From positions 1,550,001-1,614,000 of the forward strand of contig JANEZZ010001676.1 of NCBI GenBank assembly GCA_026122225.1: a stretch of 64,000 bases of DNA, in the 5' to 3' direction. The position numbers and the translations under genes are program-made. Under the pieces are notes generated by a model. It was not told the origin of the DNA and made no database searches. It saw nothing but the letters and a program-made list of their open reading frames with translations. Positions 25,301-37,300 of this stretch are shown here, piece after piece. Each line of letters begins with the position of its first letter. The first letter of the stretch is position 1. The DNA comes from Heloderma charlesbogerti (taxonomy: Eukaryota > Chordata > Lepidosauria > Squamata > Helodermatidae).

Positions 25301-28300
25301 ACTGAGAACATGAAAGGATTTTTTGGAAGCTTTGAAAGCAAGCTGAAGAGTCCCGTGGCCAAGAAAAATGAGTGAGTGCCCTGAAAACTAAGTCCTATGA
25401 GGAACAGTGGAAACAGGTAGCCATGTTTAGCTTGGAGAAAAGATTCAGGGGAGATGCAATAGCACTCTTCAAAGATCTGAAAGGCCATTGTGCAGAAGAT
25501 GGAGCAGAGTTGTTCTCTGTTGTTCCAGAGCAGGGGTCTTGAACCTTAGACACCTGGGGCCCCAATCCAGCCTTCTGGGTTTCCCCAGATGGTGGCTCCC
25601 TTTCCCCTGACTGCCAATTGTTTGGTGTTTTCCCAGCTTTTGTGCTCCCACCCCCCCCCAAAAAAATCTAAAAGGTTGAAATGCCTCTCCCAAGGCTTTG
25701 TTCCTGCCAGGAAGAGTTTGAAGCTATAATAGGCTGGTAATTTTTGATATTTTGGCCCCTTTTGCCTTTGACTCTGCCCTTTTTGCATAATCCAGTACTA
25801 ACACTGGAATGCAACCCCCCCACAAGAGCTTCTCCAACACTGAATTTGACCTTTGGCTGAAAGAGGTTCTACACACCTGCTCCAAAGGGTAGAATTAGAG
25901 CCAATGGGTTGTAATTGCAGGAAAGCCGATTCCAGCTAAACATTAGGAGAAGTCTCCTAACGGTAAGCACTTTTTGAGAGACTAACCTTGGGAGGTGGTG
26001 GGCTTTCCCTTGCTGGAGGCATTTAAGCGGAGGCTGGGCAGCCATCTGTCAGGGATTTCGCAGTTTCACCCTGCATTGCAGATCCTGCATTGAGCACAGG
26101 GGTGGAGTAGATGTCCTCCATGTTTCCTTCCAACTCTGATTCTGTAATTCTAAAACTCTGTATTGGATCCCTCAGTGTAAGAGCTGGTGCCTTATTTGAG
26201 ACACAGCTTAGAACCTGGCTTAGGTACTCCTTAACGCTATAGTTTTTTTTACCTTATCCAAGGTATCATTATTTATATAGTGTAACTTTTTAAATTTTTT
26301 GTAGCTTTATTATTGTATGAATTGCACATATAATGCAATGTAATTAATACTAAATGTATTATAGATCAAATTGTATACAACTATTAAGAAAAGATTTTTA
26401 AACAATATGTAATTAACACAGACATTCTAAATATCTATACGTATATTATATGCTCATCATAATTGAAATACAAATATCACAACGAACAGGTTCGTACATT
26501 ACAGCAGCAATTCCTGGGTTGTTCAGTCCAGGAATTACAGAGACAAACAGAGTTGCGAGTTGTGTGCTCATCATTTCCGCTTTTAATTAATCCAGGAATG
26601 CCCCATTCCTGGGTTGTTCCGTGACATGTGCACCTGGAAACTCTGGACTGTTTATGGGTTAAACAACCAGAGTTAACCCAACAACAAAACATGGGTGATT
26701 GTTGGGTTGACTCTGGGTCGTTGGGTCACAGAACAACCCAGGAACAGGGGTTTCCTGGGTTGTTAATTGAAGCGGAAACAATGACCGTGCACTTATCACT
26801 TCGTTTGTCTCCAGCAATTCCTGGGCTAAACAAACCAGGAATTGCTACCATGACCTGCGAATCAAGTCAATATTTACAAAGAGGAAAAACTCTTTTACTT
26901 ATTATCTATATCAAAATTGTACCTTGATTCCATAAAAGAAATAAAAGGAGACCAGGTGATATGAAACTTTCCCATTTTTTATTTGTTGTCCCTCAGTCTT
27001 ATAAACTCCATCAGTTTTCACAACTCTGCAATTTTCCTAACCTTCATTAACCATTCTGTAAGGGAGTGTAATCAGTTTTGCATGACATTTTACAAAGTAC
27101 AAAAGGAACGTCCCAGCCTGAGGTACTTACACTCTGAAATCTGATGAAGGGGAGAGGGAAGAATACGTTAACCTCATGCAGAAAATCAAATCTGCCCCTA
27201 TCCCTTTCTCACGATGATGATGATGATTATTTTTTTTATTTCTTAGTCACCTTTCTCTTTAAAAAGGGACCCAATATGATTTACAACAGGACTAAAACAT
27301 GCAAATTTGAAACCGCTAAAACAATTTCTGCTACAATACCAGGACCTCAGGCTGGCGTCAAGTGTAGGCATGGTTGGGCCCCTGCCAAGGGCCCACACCC
27401 CAGCAGGGGCCCACTGACAAGATCCCCCTGGAGTTGCTCCTCCTCTTCACCATTGCAACTGGTTTGTTCACCTGCCTCTTGCTCTGGCCTAGAGATAATG
27501 GTGGTGGTGAGGAGGAGGAGGAGATGCCGCGGCCTCCTTGCTCCCTGGCTCTCTGCCTGTCAAGCAAGCAAGCGGGAGCAAGGATGAGAACTAGAGGATG
27601 AGGAACAAGAGCAGCTGGTGACAATGGCGGTGAGAAGGCAGACTCGCTGAGGGTGGAGACCCATGGAGGATGCCTTACCCAAGGGCCCTCCAAGACCTGA
27701 AGCTGGCACTGCCAGGACCCCCCCCCCCAAAAAAACCCTAAAACAACAGCGACAACCAAACACCTCAACTGATTACTGGCTGATGAGAATGTGCATTTTA
27801 CCCATCCACGTATACTGAAGGGTGGAAAGGATCCACCCTTTGCCACCAAGATTGTGAGTAGCTACTTACCATATCAGTGGGTTTGGTGCAAGGGCTGATG
27901 GGTGTTTGGGTACCACTTCTGCCTGACCAAATAGCACCTGTGTTGTTGTTTTTTCTAGGGATGGTGAAGAAAAACCAAGAGAGAGAATCCAGAAATCAGG
28001 TGAGCAGCACTGGGAATGTGTGTGTTTTGTTCACATTTTGTTTGCTTTCCATCTGCTTTAAAAGACAAAGAGTCTTTTAAAGTGGGGAAGAGCATAGGTG
28101 TGCGTATGCAACCCGCCCCCAGCACCCAGACCAAACCTTTCCTCCCTTTGTAGTTTCCCTGTACAGTCCGGAGGAGGAAGAAGAAAAATCAGGGGAGAAG
28201 ATTTACCTGTACATGCATCTGAAGCAGCAGCCGATCTGGTAAGACCTAACAGTCCTAAGCCGGTTGTGTTCTTGAGCAGTGTGTACAGAAGATGAGGATG

Positions 28301-31300
28301 AACGTAGCCCTTCTGGTGGAAGGTGGGCCATTTCTGCCCACTTCTTCCCTTTAGCTAATGCAGAGGTGCAGGACCTTAGAACTAGGGTCCCAATCTGGCT
28401 TTCCAGAGTTCTCCAGATAGCCACACAGGGAATGCTGATCAAATCTGCAGATGACACAAAATTGGGCGGGATAGCTAATACCTTGGAAGACAGAAACAAA
28501 ATTCAGAGTGATCTTGATAGACTGGAGTGCTGGGCTTAAAACAACAGAATGAAATTTAGTAGGGATAAATGCACCTAGGAAAAAGAAACCAAATGCACAG
28601 TTAAAAGATGGGGGATCCTTGGCTCAACACCACTACAAGTGAGAAGGATCTTGGAATTGTTGTAGATCACAAGCTGAATATGAGCCAACAATGTGATGCT
28701 GGCTGCAAAAAAGGCAAATGCTCTTTTGGGCTGCGTCAATAGAAGCATAGCTTCCAAATCCCAGGAAGTACTAGTTCCCCTCTACTCAGCACTGGTTAGG
28801 CCTCATCTGGAGTACTGTGTCCTGTTCTGGGCACCACACTTTAAGAAGGATGCAGACAAGCTGGAGAGGGTTCAGAGGAGGGCAACAAAGATGATCAGGG
28901 GACTGGAAACAAAGCCCTATGAAGAGAGACGGAAAGAACTGGGCATGTTTAGCCTTGAGAAGAGAAGACTGAGGGGAGATATGATAGCACTCTTCAAGTA
29001 CTTGAAAGGTTGTCACAGAGAGGAAGGCCAGGATCTCTTCTTGATCATTCCAAAATGCAGGACATGGAATAATAGGCTCAAGTGACAGGAAGCCAGATTC
29101 CGGCTGAACATCAGGAAAAACTTCTTGACTGTTGAAGCAATACGACAATGGAACCAATGACCTAGGGAGGTGGTGGGCTCTCCCACACTGGAGGCATTCG
29201 AGATGAGGCTGGACAACCATCTGTCAGGGATGCCGTGACTCGGATTCCTGCATTGAGCAGGGGGTTGGACTCGATGGCCTTGTAGGCCCCTTCCAACCCT
29301 ACTATTCTATGATTCTACACCCTCTCCCCCTTTTCCCCAACTGTTGATCTTTGGTGGTTTCTTCCCGGCTTTTGTGCATCCCCCCTGCCCTGCCCCATTC
29401 TAAAAGGTTGAAATGGATCTCCTAAGGTCTAGTTACTGGGCAATAAGAGCTTTGAGCTAGGATGTGCTGGTACTTTTTGTGTGTTGGCTCCACCCCTTTT
29501 GCCTTGGCCCTGCCCACCACTGTAATGCAGCCCCCAAGAGCTTCTTTGACCCTTGGGCTGAAAGCGTTTCAACACCCCTAAGCTCATGAAGCATGCCCAG
29601 GTAAACACACGCTGCAATTAATCCTCTGCTTTACCTGTTTTGCAGGCAGACGCTGCGGTTTTGGAATGCAGCTTTTTTCGATGCGGTCCACTGCGAGAGG
29701 CGGAAACGGTCCCCTACCACCAGGTAGGTTTTTTTAGCTTCCTTGTTTTCTTGCAGTGGAGAAGGGGAGTCGGGAGGTGCAAGTGGGGTGGATGGGGGGA
29801 GGAGAAAGATCTTCCCTGGTTTCATATGTAAATACTTCATTTTTCTCCCGCCTCCCACTTCTCAAGATGACTGGACTGAGCTGTGCCTTTTGTGCGAATT
29901 TGATGGAGGGCTGGGCTTATTATACACCCACTTTGGGTGAGGAAGAGGTCTGTATGGAGGAAGCTCAGTTCTTTCTGAGTGCTGTAAAGAAGGGTTAGCA
30001 CAAAACACACTGCAGTTGGGTTTGATAACAACATCGGGGGGGGGGGAGCTGCAGTCAAGGTAAAAGGTCTTTACCTTTCTCACCACACTCGTATTGCTTT
30101 GTGGGAATGGGAGGGTGAAAAAAACTAATTTCTCTCTTCTCTTTCTCTTTCTCAACGTCTATAATCTTTTTCTTTCTTTCTTTCTCTTGGTCGATTCTTC
30201 CACACTTCCTTTCTCTCCATCCATACTTCTTGCATGATCTTAATATGTAACCTTCTGTGGGCCCTTTCTGCTGCCGCTCCAGAGGGAATGCTGGAGAGGA
30301 AGAGAAAACGAGGTGTGTCTGTCCGCATTTACTTTGTTACCTTTTTCTAAACGGTTATGCCACTGGCTTGCCTTGGGTCCAAAAATTTGCCACCACAGTT
30401 GCACAGTATTTGGCCAAGGGCTGGAGGGTATTCTTGGAAAGCAGCGGTGTTGGAACCTCAGGCCTGTGGGCCACGTGTGGCCCTCCGGGGTCCCCAGATA
30501 GCCACGCCCCCTTCCCCTTTCTCATTAGGTGGTTTTCTGGCTTTTGTGCAGTTTTTTCCCCCATTCTAAAAGGTTGAAATGCCTTTCCTAAGGCTTTGTT
30601 ACTGGCAGGAAGAACCTGAAGCTAAAATATACTGGTAAGTTTGGTATTTTGGCCCTTTGGCCTTGCCCACCCCTGGAATGTGGCCCACAAGAGCTTCTCT
30701 TAACTGAATTTGGTGCTTGGGCTGAAAGAGGTTTGATAACCCTGCACCAGAGGAAAGGAGCAATTCAGGACCAGAATCTCAGGCTGTTGCCAACTGGATC
30801 CAAACATAGTGAGACTGGAGACAAACAGTAGTTCTCAGCCCCGCCCTGGGAAATGCACTTGGCACATCTTTTTGTGGCAGTGATTGGGCTCAGAGCAGAT
30901 CATCCCTATTACCTTTCTTTAAGGTAAACCTTTAAGCGTGCAAAAGCCATTTTGAAGGAGGGTTCGCTGCTCATTTTACTCTCCTCTGGTGTGTGCAATT
31001 TTTGCATGTTTTTGCATTCTTTCAAAAACCTGCAAAACCTATTTGACCAAATCTAAGAAATATGCGTGCTAAACCAGGAGGAACCTCTCTCAATGCACCT
31101 TTCGATTCTGTTAAGAAAAAAATGCACACACCGATGTTCCGTCTCCTGCTGGTGTTTGCTAAGCTGGCAACAGCTGATAACTGAATACGAACAGCTTGAT
31201 TGGTATGCAAATCTCATTCATTTTGCATAGATACCACATAAAGTGTTTCAGCCTTTGCTGAGTGGAAGTTGTGCTTAAACAAGTTTGGTTTTTCTTGCCG

Positions 31301-34300
31301 TTTTCCATGTTGGCAACCGTGGTAAGTTTTTGGATACAAGCTCCTTCCGATCTCTAAAGAGTTCTAGATGCAAGAGTTCCGCTTTGAACTTCCCTTCATT
31401 TCCTTTTCCTTTTTATGCCTCTGTGGAAAGCTGCTATGGCTTGGAGTGTTCTCTCTCTCTCTTCTTCCCCTTCCATTCCTCCACCACCATCTGAACTTAA
31501 ATATCTGTTCTCTGTGTTGTATTTCTGCCCCCACCCTTGTTACTAGTGTGCATATTCTCTCCCTGCTTTCGTGTCAAACCACTTAATGGCTTTTTGTGTG
31601 GAATATGATCTGGGTGGGGGGGTGGTACGGGTTTGCTCTGTGCGCATCTGAAGCAGCAGCTCTGAAGGGCAAAGTGATTGTAGGGTGTACGCACCAAACG
31701 CATTCCTGTGTTGCAGAGAATGGGGTCAAATTGCAGGGATTATGAGCATCCAAGCAAACCGCCATGAATCAATAGGTCAGTGTAGGTCAGGTGATACTCC
31801 TTGATCCCTGTTGACAAATTAGAAGACTTGCTCCAAGGCTAAGGATTGCGTTCTTCCTTTGACACACCCTACCCTTGACTCTGACACATCTCCTGTTCCC
31901 CATGGAGAATAATTCAGAGTTACACTCTTGAATGTCCCGCCAAGAACTCTTTCTGCCACCATCTGTTCCCATCCAGTGCGACTCCATCTTCTATGTACAA
32001 GGCCACATTTTGCATTTCTGTTGCGTTCCTTTATTCCCTCTTACTGCTGCTTCTCTTCCATTGACTTCCTTCTTCCTATACTTACCCTTTCCCCAACTTT
32101 TTCTTTTCTTTTCCTCCTCCTGACATACATAAAATTTCAGCTGGCTTGTATTTTTCAAAAGGAGAAGCGCCCAACAGCTGATCTGCGGCATCAAGTGGTC
32201 GAGTGCCTGGTTGTGCAAGTGGTGGGGGATGGTCTTTTCTTATGCTTCCCCATTCAAAAGAATCCTGCATTTAGAAAACTAGTGCATCAGAGAGAGAGAG
32301 AATGTTTCTCATTTAGCCTTCCCCTGATGGGCTAGTTTTCTACCTACACAAATTATTGTTGTTTTTGCATGGGGAGAATGTTAAGAAATGCCACCCACAC
32401 CCCAGGGTGGATATACAGTCCAGGAGGGACTCTACCACACGATTTTGTTGAAAGCATAGCACAGTTCTAGGCCTCCATGATTACTGTCAACACACATTTG
32501 CATAATGGGGTTAAATGGGTATTTTGGTGTATATCTGGAAGCGTGCATCCTGTTGATCCTTTCAAAGTCCCACCAGGGAATTTTATTTATTATATATTTA
32601 TATCCCGCCTGTTTTCCTCCAACACTCTAACCACTATACCACAGTGGCTCTCTATAATGGAACCCAAGGCCGCTTACAAGGTCCTCTTGCTTTCTGTTTT
32701 ATCCTCACAACAATCCTGTGCAGTATGTTGAGCTGAGAGTCAGTGACTGGCCCAGAGTCACCCAGTGAGCTTCATGGCTGAGTGAGGACTAGAACCCAGA
32801 TCTCCCAAGTCCCAGTCCAACACTCTAACCACTACACCACATGGGCTGTCTAGAATGGAAGACTGACAGGGAGATCATAGCGTTTTAAATCCCCACAGGA
32901 GCTGTGCACCTAAAGCAAAGTTACCCACATGTGCAGGCCTCAAGGTGTTCTTGAGATTAAAAGGGAAGTAAAGTAACATTGAGTCTTGGCTGAACAGGGA
33001 AGAAGGTTTGGAGAAGGAGGAGAGGTGCTGAGATTTGCCCTTCCATTGGAGCAACGGCTACAACACCCTTCCCCAACCTGTCCCCCTTCAGATGTGTAGG
33101 ACTACAACTCCCAGCCTTCTCCATCTGGAGTGGGGAAGGCTGGGTTACAAAGAATAGGCAACGTTGGCTAAAAGGATTTTTTAAATGGCATTAATTTAAA
33201 ATCATAGGCAGACGGAAGTGGGTGACGGAAGAAGAGACCTTTGCCTACCTTTACAGGTATGCTTAGGGAGACATTTTTCTCCCTCTCTCATAATACTAGA
33301 ACTTGATGGGGTGATCCTGTGAAACTGGTTGGTGGGAGCTTCAGGACAGATAAAAAGGACTTCTTCATACAGCGCATAGTCAAACTTTGGAATTCGCTAC
33401 TACAAGATGTAGAGATGACCACCAACTTGGATGGCTTTAAAAGGATGAGGCTATCAATGGCTACTGGTCCCGATGGTTCTATGCTAACTCCAGTACCAGA
33501 GGCAGTAAGCCTGTGTACACCAGCTGGTGGGGAACATGGGTGGTTTTGCACTCATGCCGTTCTTGTGGGTCCCTGGTCGACAGCTGGTTGGCCACTGTGT
33601 GAACAAAATGCTGGAGTAGATGGACCCTTGGTCTGATCCAGCAGGGCTTTTCTGATGTTCTTATTAGAACATGGTAAGAAAGGCCATGCACTGAAAATGA
33701 AACCTAGCATGTACCAAACAATCACAATGCTTTCTCTTCCTCTGCTCAGTTGGCCTCTGGAAACCCCTGCTACCAGAAGTGGCAGTGGCTAATGATATAA
33801 TTGAGTTTTAAAGGCTAGACAAATGTGTGGATTTCTATAGGTGCGCTGCGAGGTTACTTGGTGTATCTCCAGGGCTCAGCATATTGCTGATAACTATAAC
33901 TTGCTCAGGGGAGGAGGATGTTGAAGTTAATACCCCTCTGTTGTGAACTCCCAAGCTGCCCAAACCTGGTCAGTGTTCCAGATGAGAGACTTGGCTTGAG
34001 GATCCATTGGTCTGACAAAACGCAGCTGTTCCTAATTCCATGCTTTACATATTTATATTAATCTACTCGTGGTCACTTCTGTGATATTCAAAAGGGCTTG
34101 ATTAGCCCAAAATGGCTACTCATTTGCTATCTGGGTACACAGTTTGGGGTGGAGCGGGGGACTCTATCGTAAAGCAAACAGCCCATCTGGTATTAACCAA
34201 AAACATCACATTAACCCAGGACACCCACCTGAGCTCAGTGTTAAGTGCCTGTTTCATAGTTCTCCTCTACCTTTTAAATTTCTTAAAATTGTGAACCAGT

Positions 34301-37300
34301 ATGGCTGGATTTAGGCCTGGGCAGTCTGTGTTCATATATGGCCCCTGCTGTATGGACTTAAGGTGCAATCTTATGCATGTTTAGACAGAAAAAAAAGTTC
34401 TACAATTCCCAGCATGGCTGGCTATAGGGATGCTGTGACCACCAACTTGGATGGCTTTAAAAGGATGAGGCTTTGTGAGTTGTCAGCTTTCTTCTGTCTA
34501 AATGTGCATAGTATTGTGCTCTGTGTCCTCTGGCACTCTCTCAAAGCCTCAGTGCCCCCTGTCTGTGAAATAGGCATGGGGTAGCCTACCTTACATGGTC
34601 AGTGTGAAGGCTAAGGCAAAAGAACTTTGCAAATTCCAGGGTATTAAATATAGGTGGGTTGATGGTAGCTTGAGTTTAAACACAAAACCTTTGAGAAGAT
34701 GAAGTCTGAACAGGCTTTTAGTAACACCTTAGGTTTTACACATTTCCCTCTGCCCTCCTGCCTCCGTTTCTTGTACCCCTTGCTATGTGTTTGCCTCCCT
34801 CCTTCCCTGCAGCTGTTGACCAAATGAAATGTATGTTCTAGACATGGGTGTACAATTTTATTATGATGATGGTAACTGAGATTTAATAGCTGTTACGTCC
34901 TTGGAAAGCTGTCCATATGGAGATTTTGGCTCTTTTTGAAAGAGGAGCAAAATAAACACAGATTCAAGTGCATAAATGAAAGGGAGATTCTCACATATAT
35001 ATCCAGTTTTGTTCTGGCTTTAGTGATAAAAACTCTAACATATAACTTGACATCAGCAACAGGCAGCCCCTGTTCCAAATCTGGCCTGCAGTTTGCCCAC
35101 CGTTTCACTCATGGCCTGCTAACCAACATGGAACAGCTGTGTGATGAGAGAGTGTATATACATTACCTGCATCCTTACCTGCTCCTATCAGTTCCCACAG
35201 TTTTGGCAGATGTTGATGAAACACAAATGTGTGTGTTGGTGGCATGTTAATTTCCAGGTTACAGGATCTGTTCATATGTTCACAGGGAAAAATGGTGCCA
35301 CATGACTCAAGAGGAACGGGACGATAGTCTGCGGTTTAATGAGAATATAACCTTTGGACAGTTGGGGTAAGTGAAGAAGAAGCTTCCCCTGCCCTTCAAA
35401 GAGCACTTGCTCCTCTTTCTTCTTTTCTCTGTTTCTCTCTGCCTGCCCTCTTTTCTCTCTCTCTCTCTTTCCTCCCGCCCCTCTCTCTCTCCTTCTCTCC
35501 CATGGGCACCATGCTGGAAACCCAAGCATCACCACTTTGAAAATTTGAAACCTTTCTTGTGTTGTTGCTATTGTTGTTAGTGTTTGTAAATGGAGCACAC
35601 TGCTTATGCTCCTGGAGACATGACCAGTACGTAGCAAGCTGCCTTACACCAGGTCAGTCTGTTTCTCTGTTTAGCCCAGGATTGTCCGCTCTGATAGGCA
35701 CCAGCTCTCTGGGGCAGAGAAGCCTCTTCCCCTCCCTTGCTACCAGATCCTTTCTTAAAACTGGGCTTGCCAGGATTCTACGCGACAAGCAGTTGCTCAG
35801 CCTCTGCGCTATGGCCCTTTCTCAAATGTTCTTGGGTTTGCCTCTTTCCTCTCTCCCCCACAGCACTTTCACTCATAACATGTTGGCCTTTGGGCTGAAT
35901 AAGAAGCTTTGCAACGACTTCTTGAAGAAGCAGGCGGTGATCGGCAACCTGGACGAAGGTAAGGCCAAGCGTGCGAGGCTGCCGGCGCGTTTCCTTAAGC
36001 CACAATCGGCTCCCGGTGGCTGAGGGGAGAGGAAAGGAAGGGAAGGCACCTCTTGAGGATTTGGGTGCTCCAGGGTAGGGGGGACCCGATTGTCCCCAAA
36101 GGGCTCCAAAAGGCAAGGGATTCTGTATACAATAAATGCATTTTGAGAGCAGGCTGTTAGCTGATGCTTCTGTCAGTAGGAAAGACAAAAACAACTACCA
36201 AAGTGAAATGTGGAATGCAGCTCCCAGGCTAAATACATTTTCTATATATTAATGGTTTTGTGTAAAGAACATAAGAAGAGCCTTTAGGCTGGATCAGACC
36301 AAGGGTCTATCTAGTCCAGCATTCTGTTCACACAGCGGCCAACCAGCTGTCGACCAGGAACCCACAAGCAGGGCATGAGTGCAACAGCACCCTCCCGCCC
36401 ATGTTCCCCAGCAACTGGTGTACATAGGCTCACTGCCTCTGATACTGGGGGTAGCACATAGCCATCAGGACTAGCAGCCACTGAAGGCCTTTTCTTCCAG
36501 GAATTTGTCTAATCCCCTTTTAAGGCCATCCAAATTGGCGGCCATCACTACACTCTGTGGCAGTGAATTCCACAGTTTAACTCTGCGCAGTGTGAAGAAG
36601 TCTTTCCTTTTATCTGTCCTGAACCTCCCACCAATCAATGGTGGAACCTCCCACCAATGGTTTTAATTTTTGTGAACCGCCCAGAGAGCTTCGGCTATTG
36701 GGCGGTATAGAAATGAAATAAATAAATAAAAATCAGCTTCATGGAATGACTCCAGTGGGTTCTAGTATTTTGAGAGAGGGAGAAAAACGTCTATCCACAT
36801 TCCCCACCTTTCTGGAGACGGTGCAGATCCCCCCCCCCCCGAATATAGTCCAGATCCCCCAAAGCTCTAAAACTCTTTATGAATCACTCAGCCTAAAAAT
36901 ATCAGAGTCCCACTGCAGCCATGTAGAACCTCAGGCCCGGGAGCCAAATCCAGCCTGCCTGAGGTCCCAGTCCAGCTCTCCAGAGTTCCCCAGCCACCCC
37001 CATTCCCTTGGCCTCATCCCCTCTTCCTGCCCACTGATGGTTCGTTGGCTTCCCGGCTTTTGTGCAGTCCCCCCCCCCCTTCTAAAGCTTGGAATGTTTC
37101 TCCAAGGGCTTGCGTACTGGCAGCGAGAGCTTTAAGCTGCAAGAGGCTGGCGTTTTTGGTTTTGGGGCTCTGCTCTCTTGCTTCGGGCCCCACCCACCGT
37201 TGGAATGTGGCCCCCCGAGATCTTCTCCCAGATTAAATGTGGAGGCCCTTGAAATGAAAGAGGCTTGATGCCCTTGCTGTTGGCAGAGCAGGAAGGCATT

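Noticed and set aside
27144..27587. 147-codon ORF in KIAA0513 intron 5
   Set aside because: Built from repeat pieces and a (GAT)n run; exons 5 and 6 already join in phase without it.
28693..29085. 130-codon ORF with reverse-transcriptase similarity as a host gene
   Set aside because: It is the C-terminal part of a 5'-truncated CR1 LINE with stops upstream.
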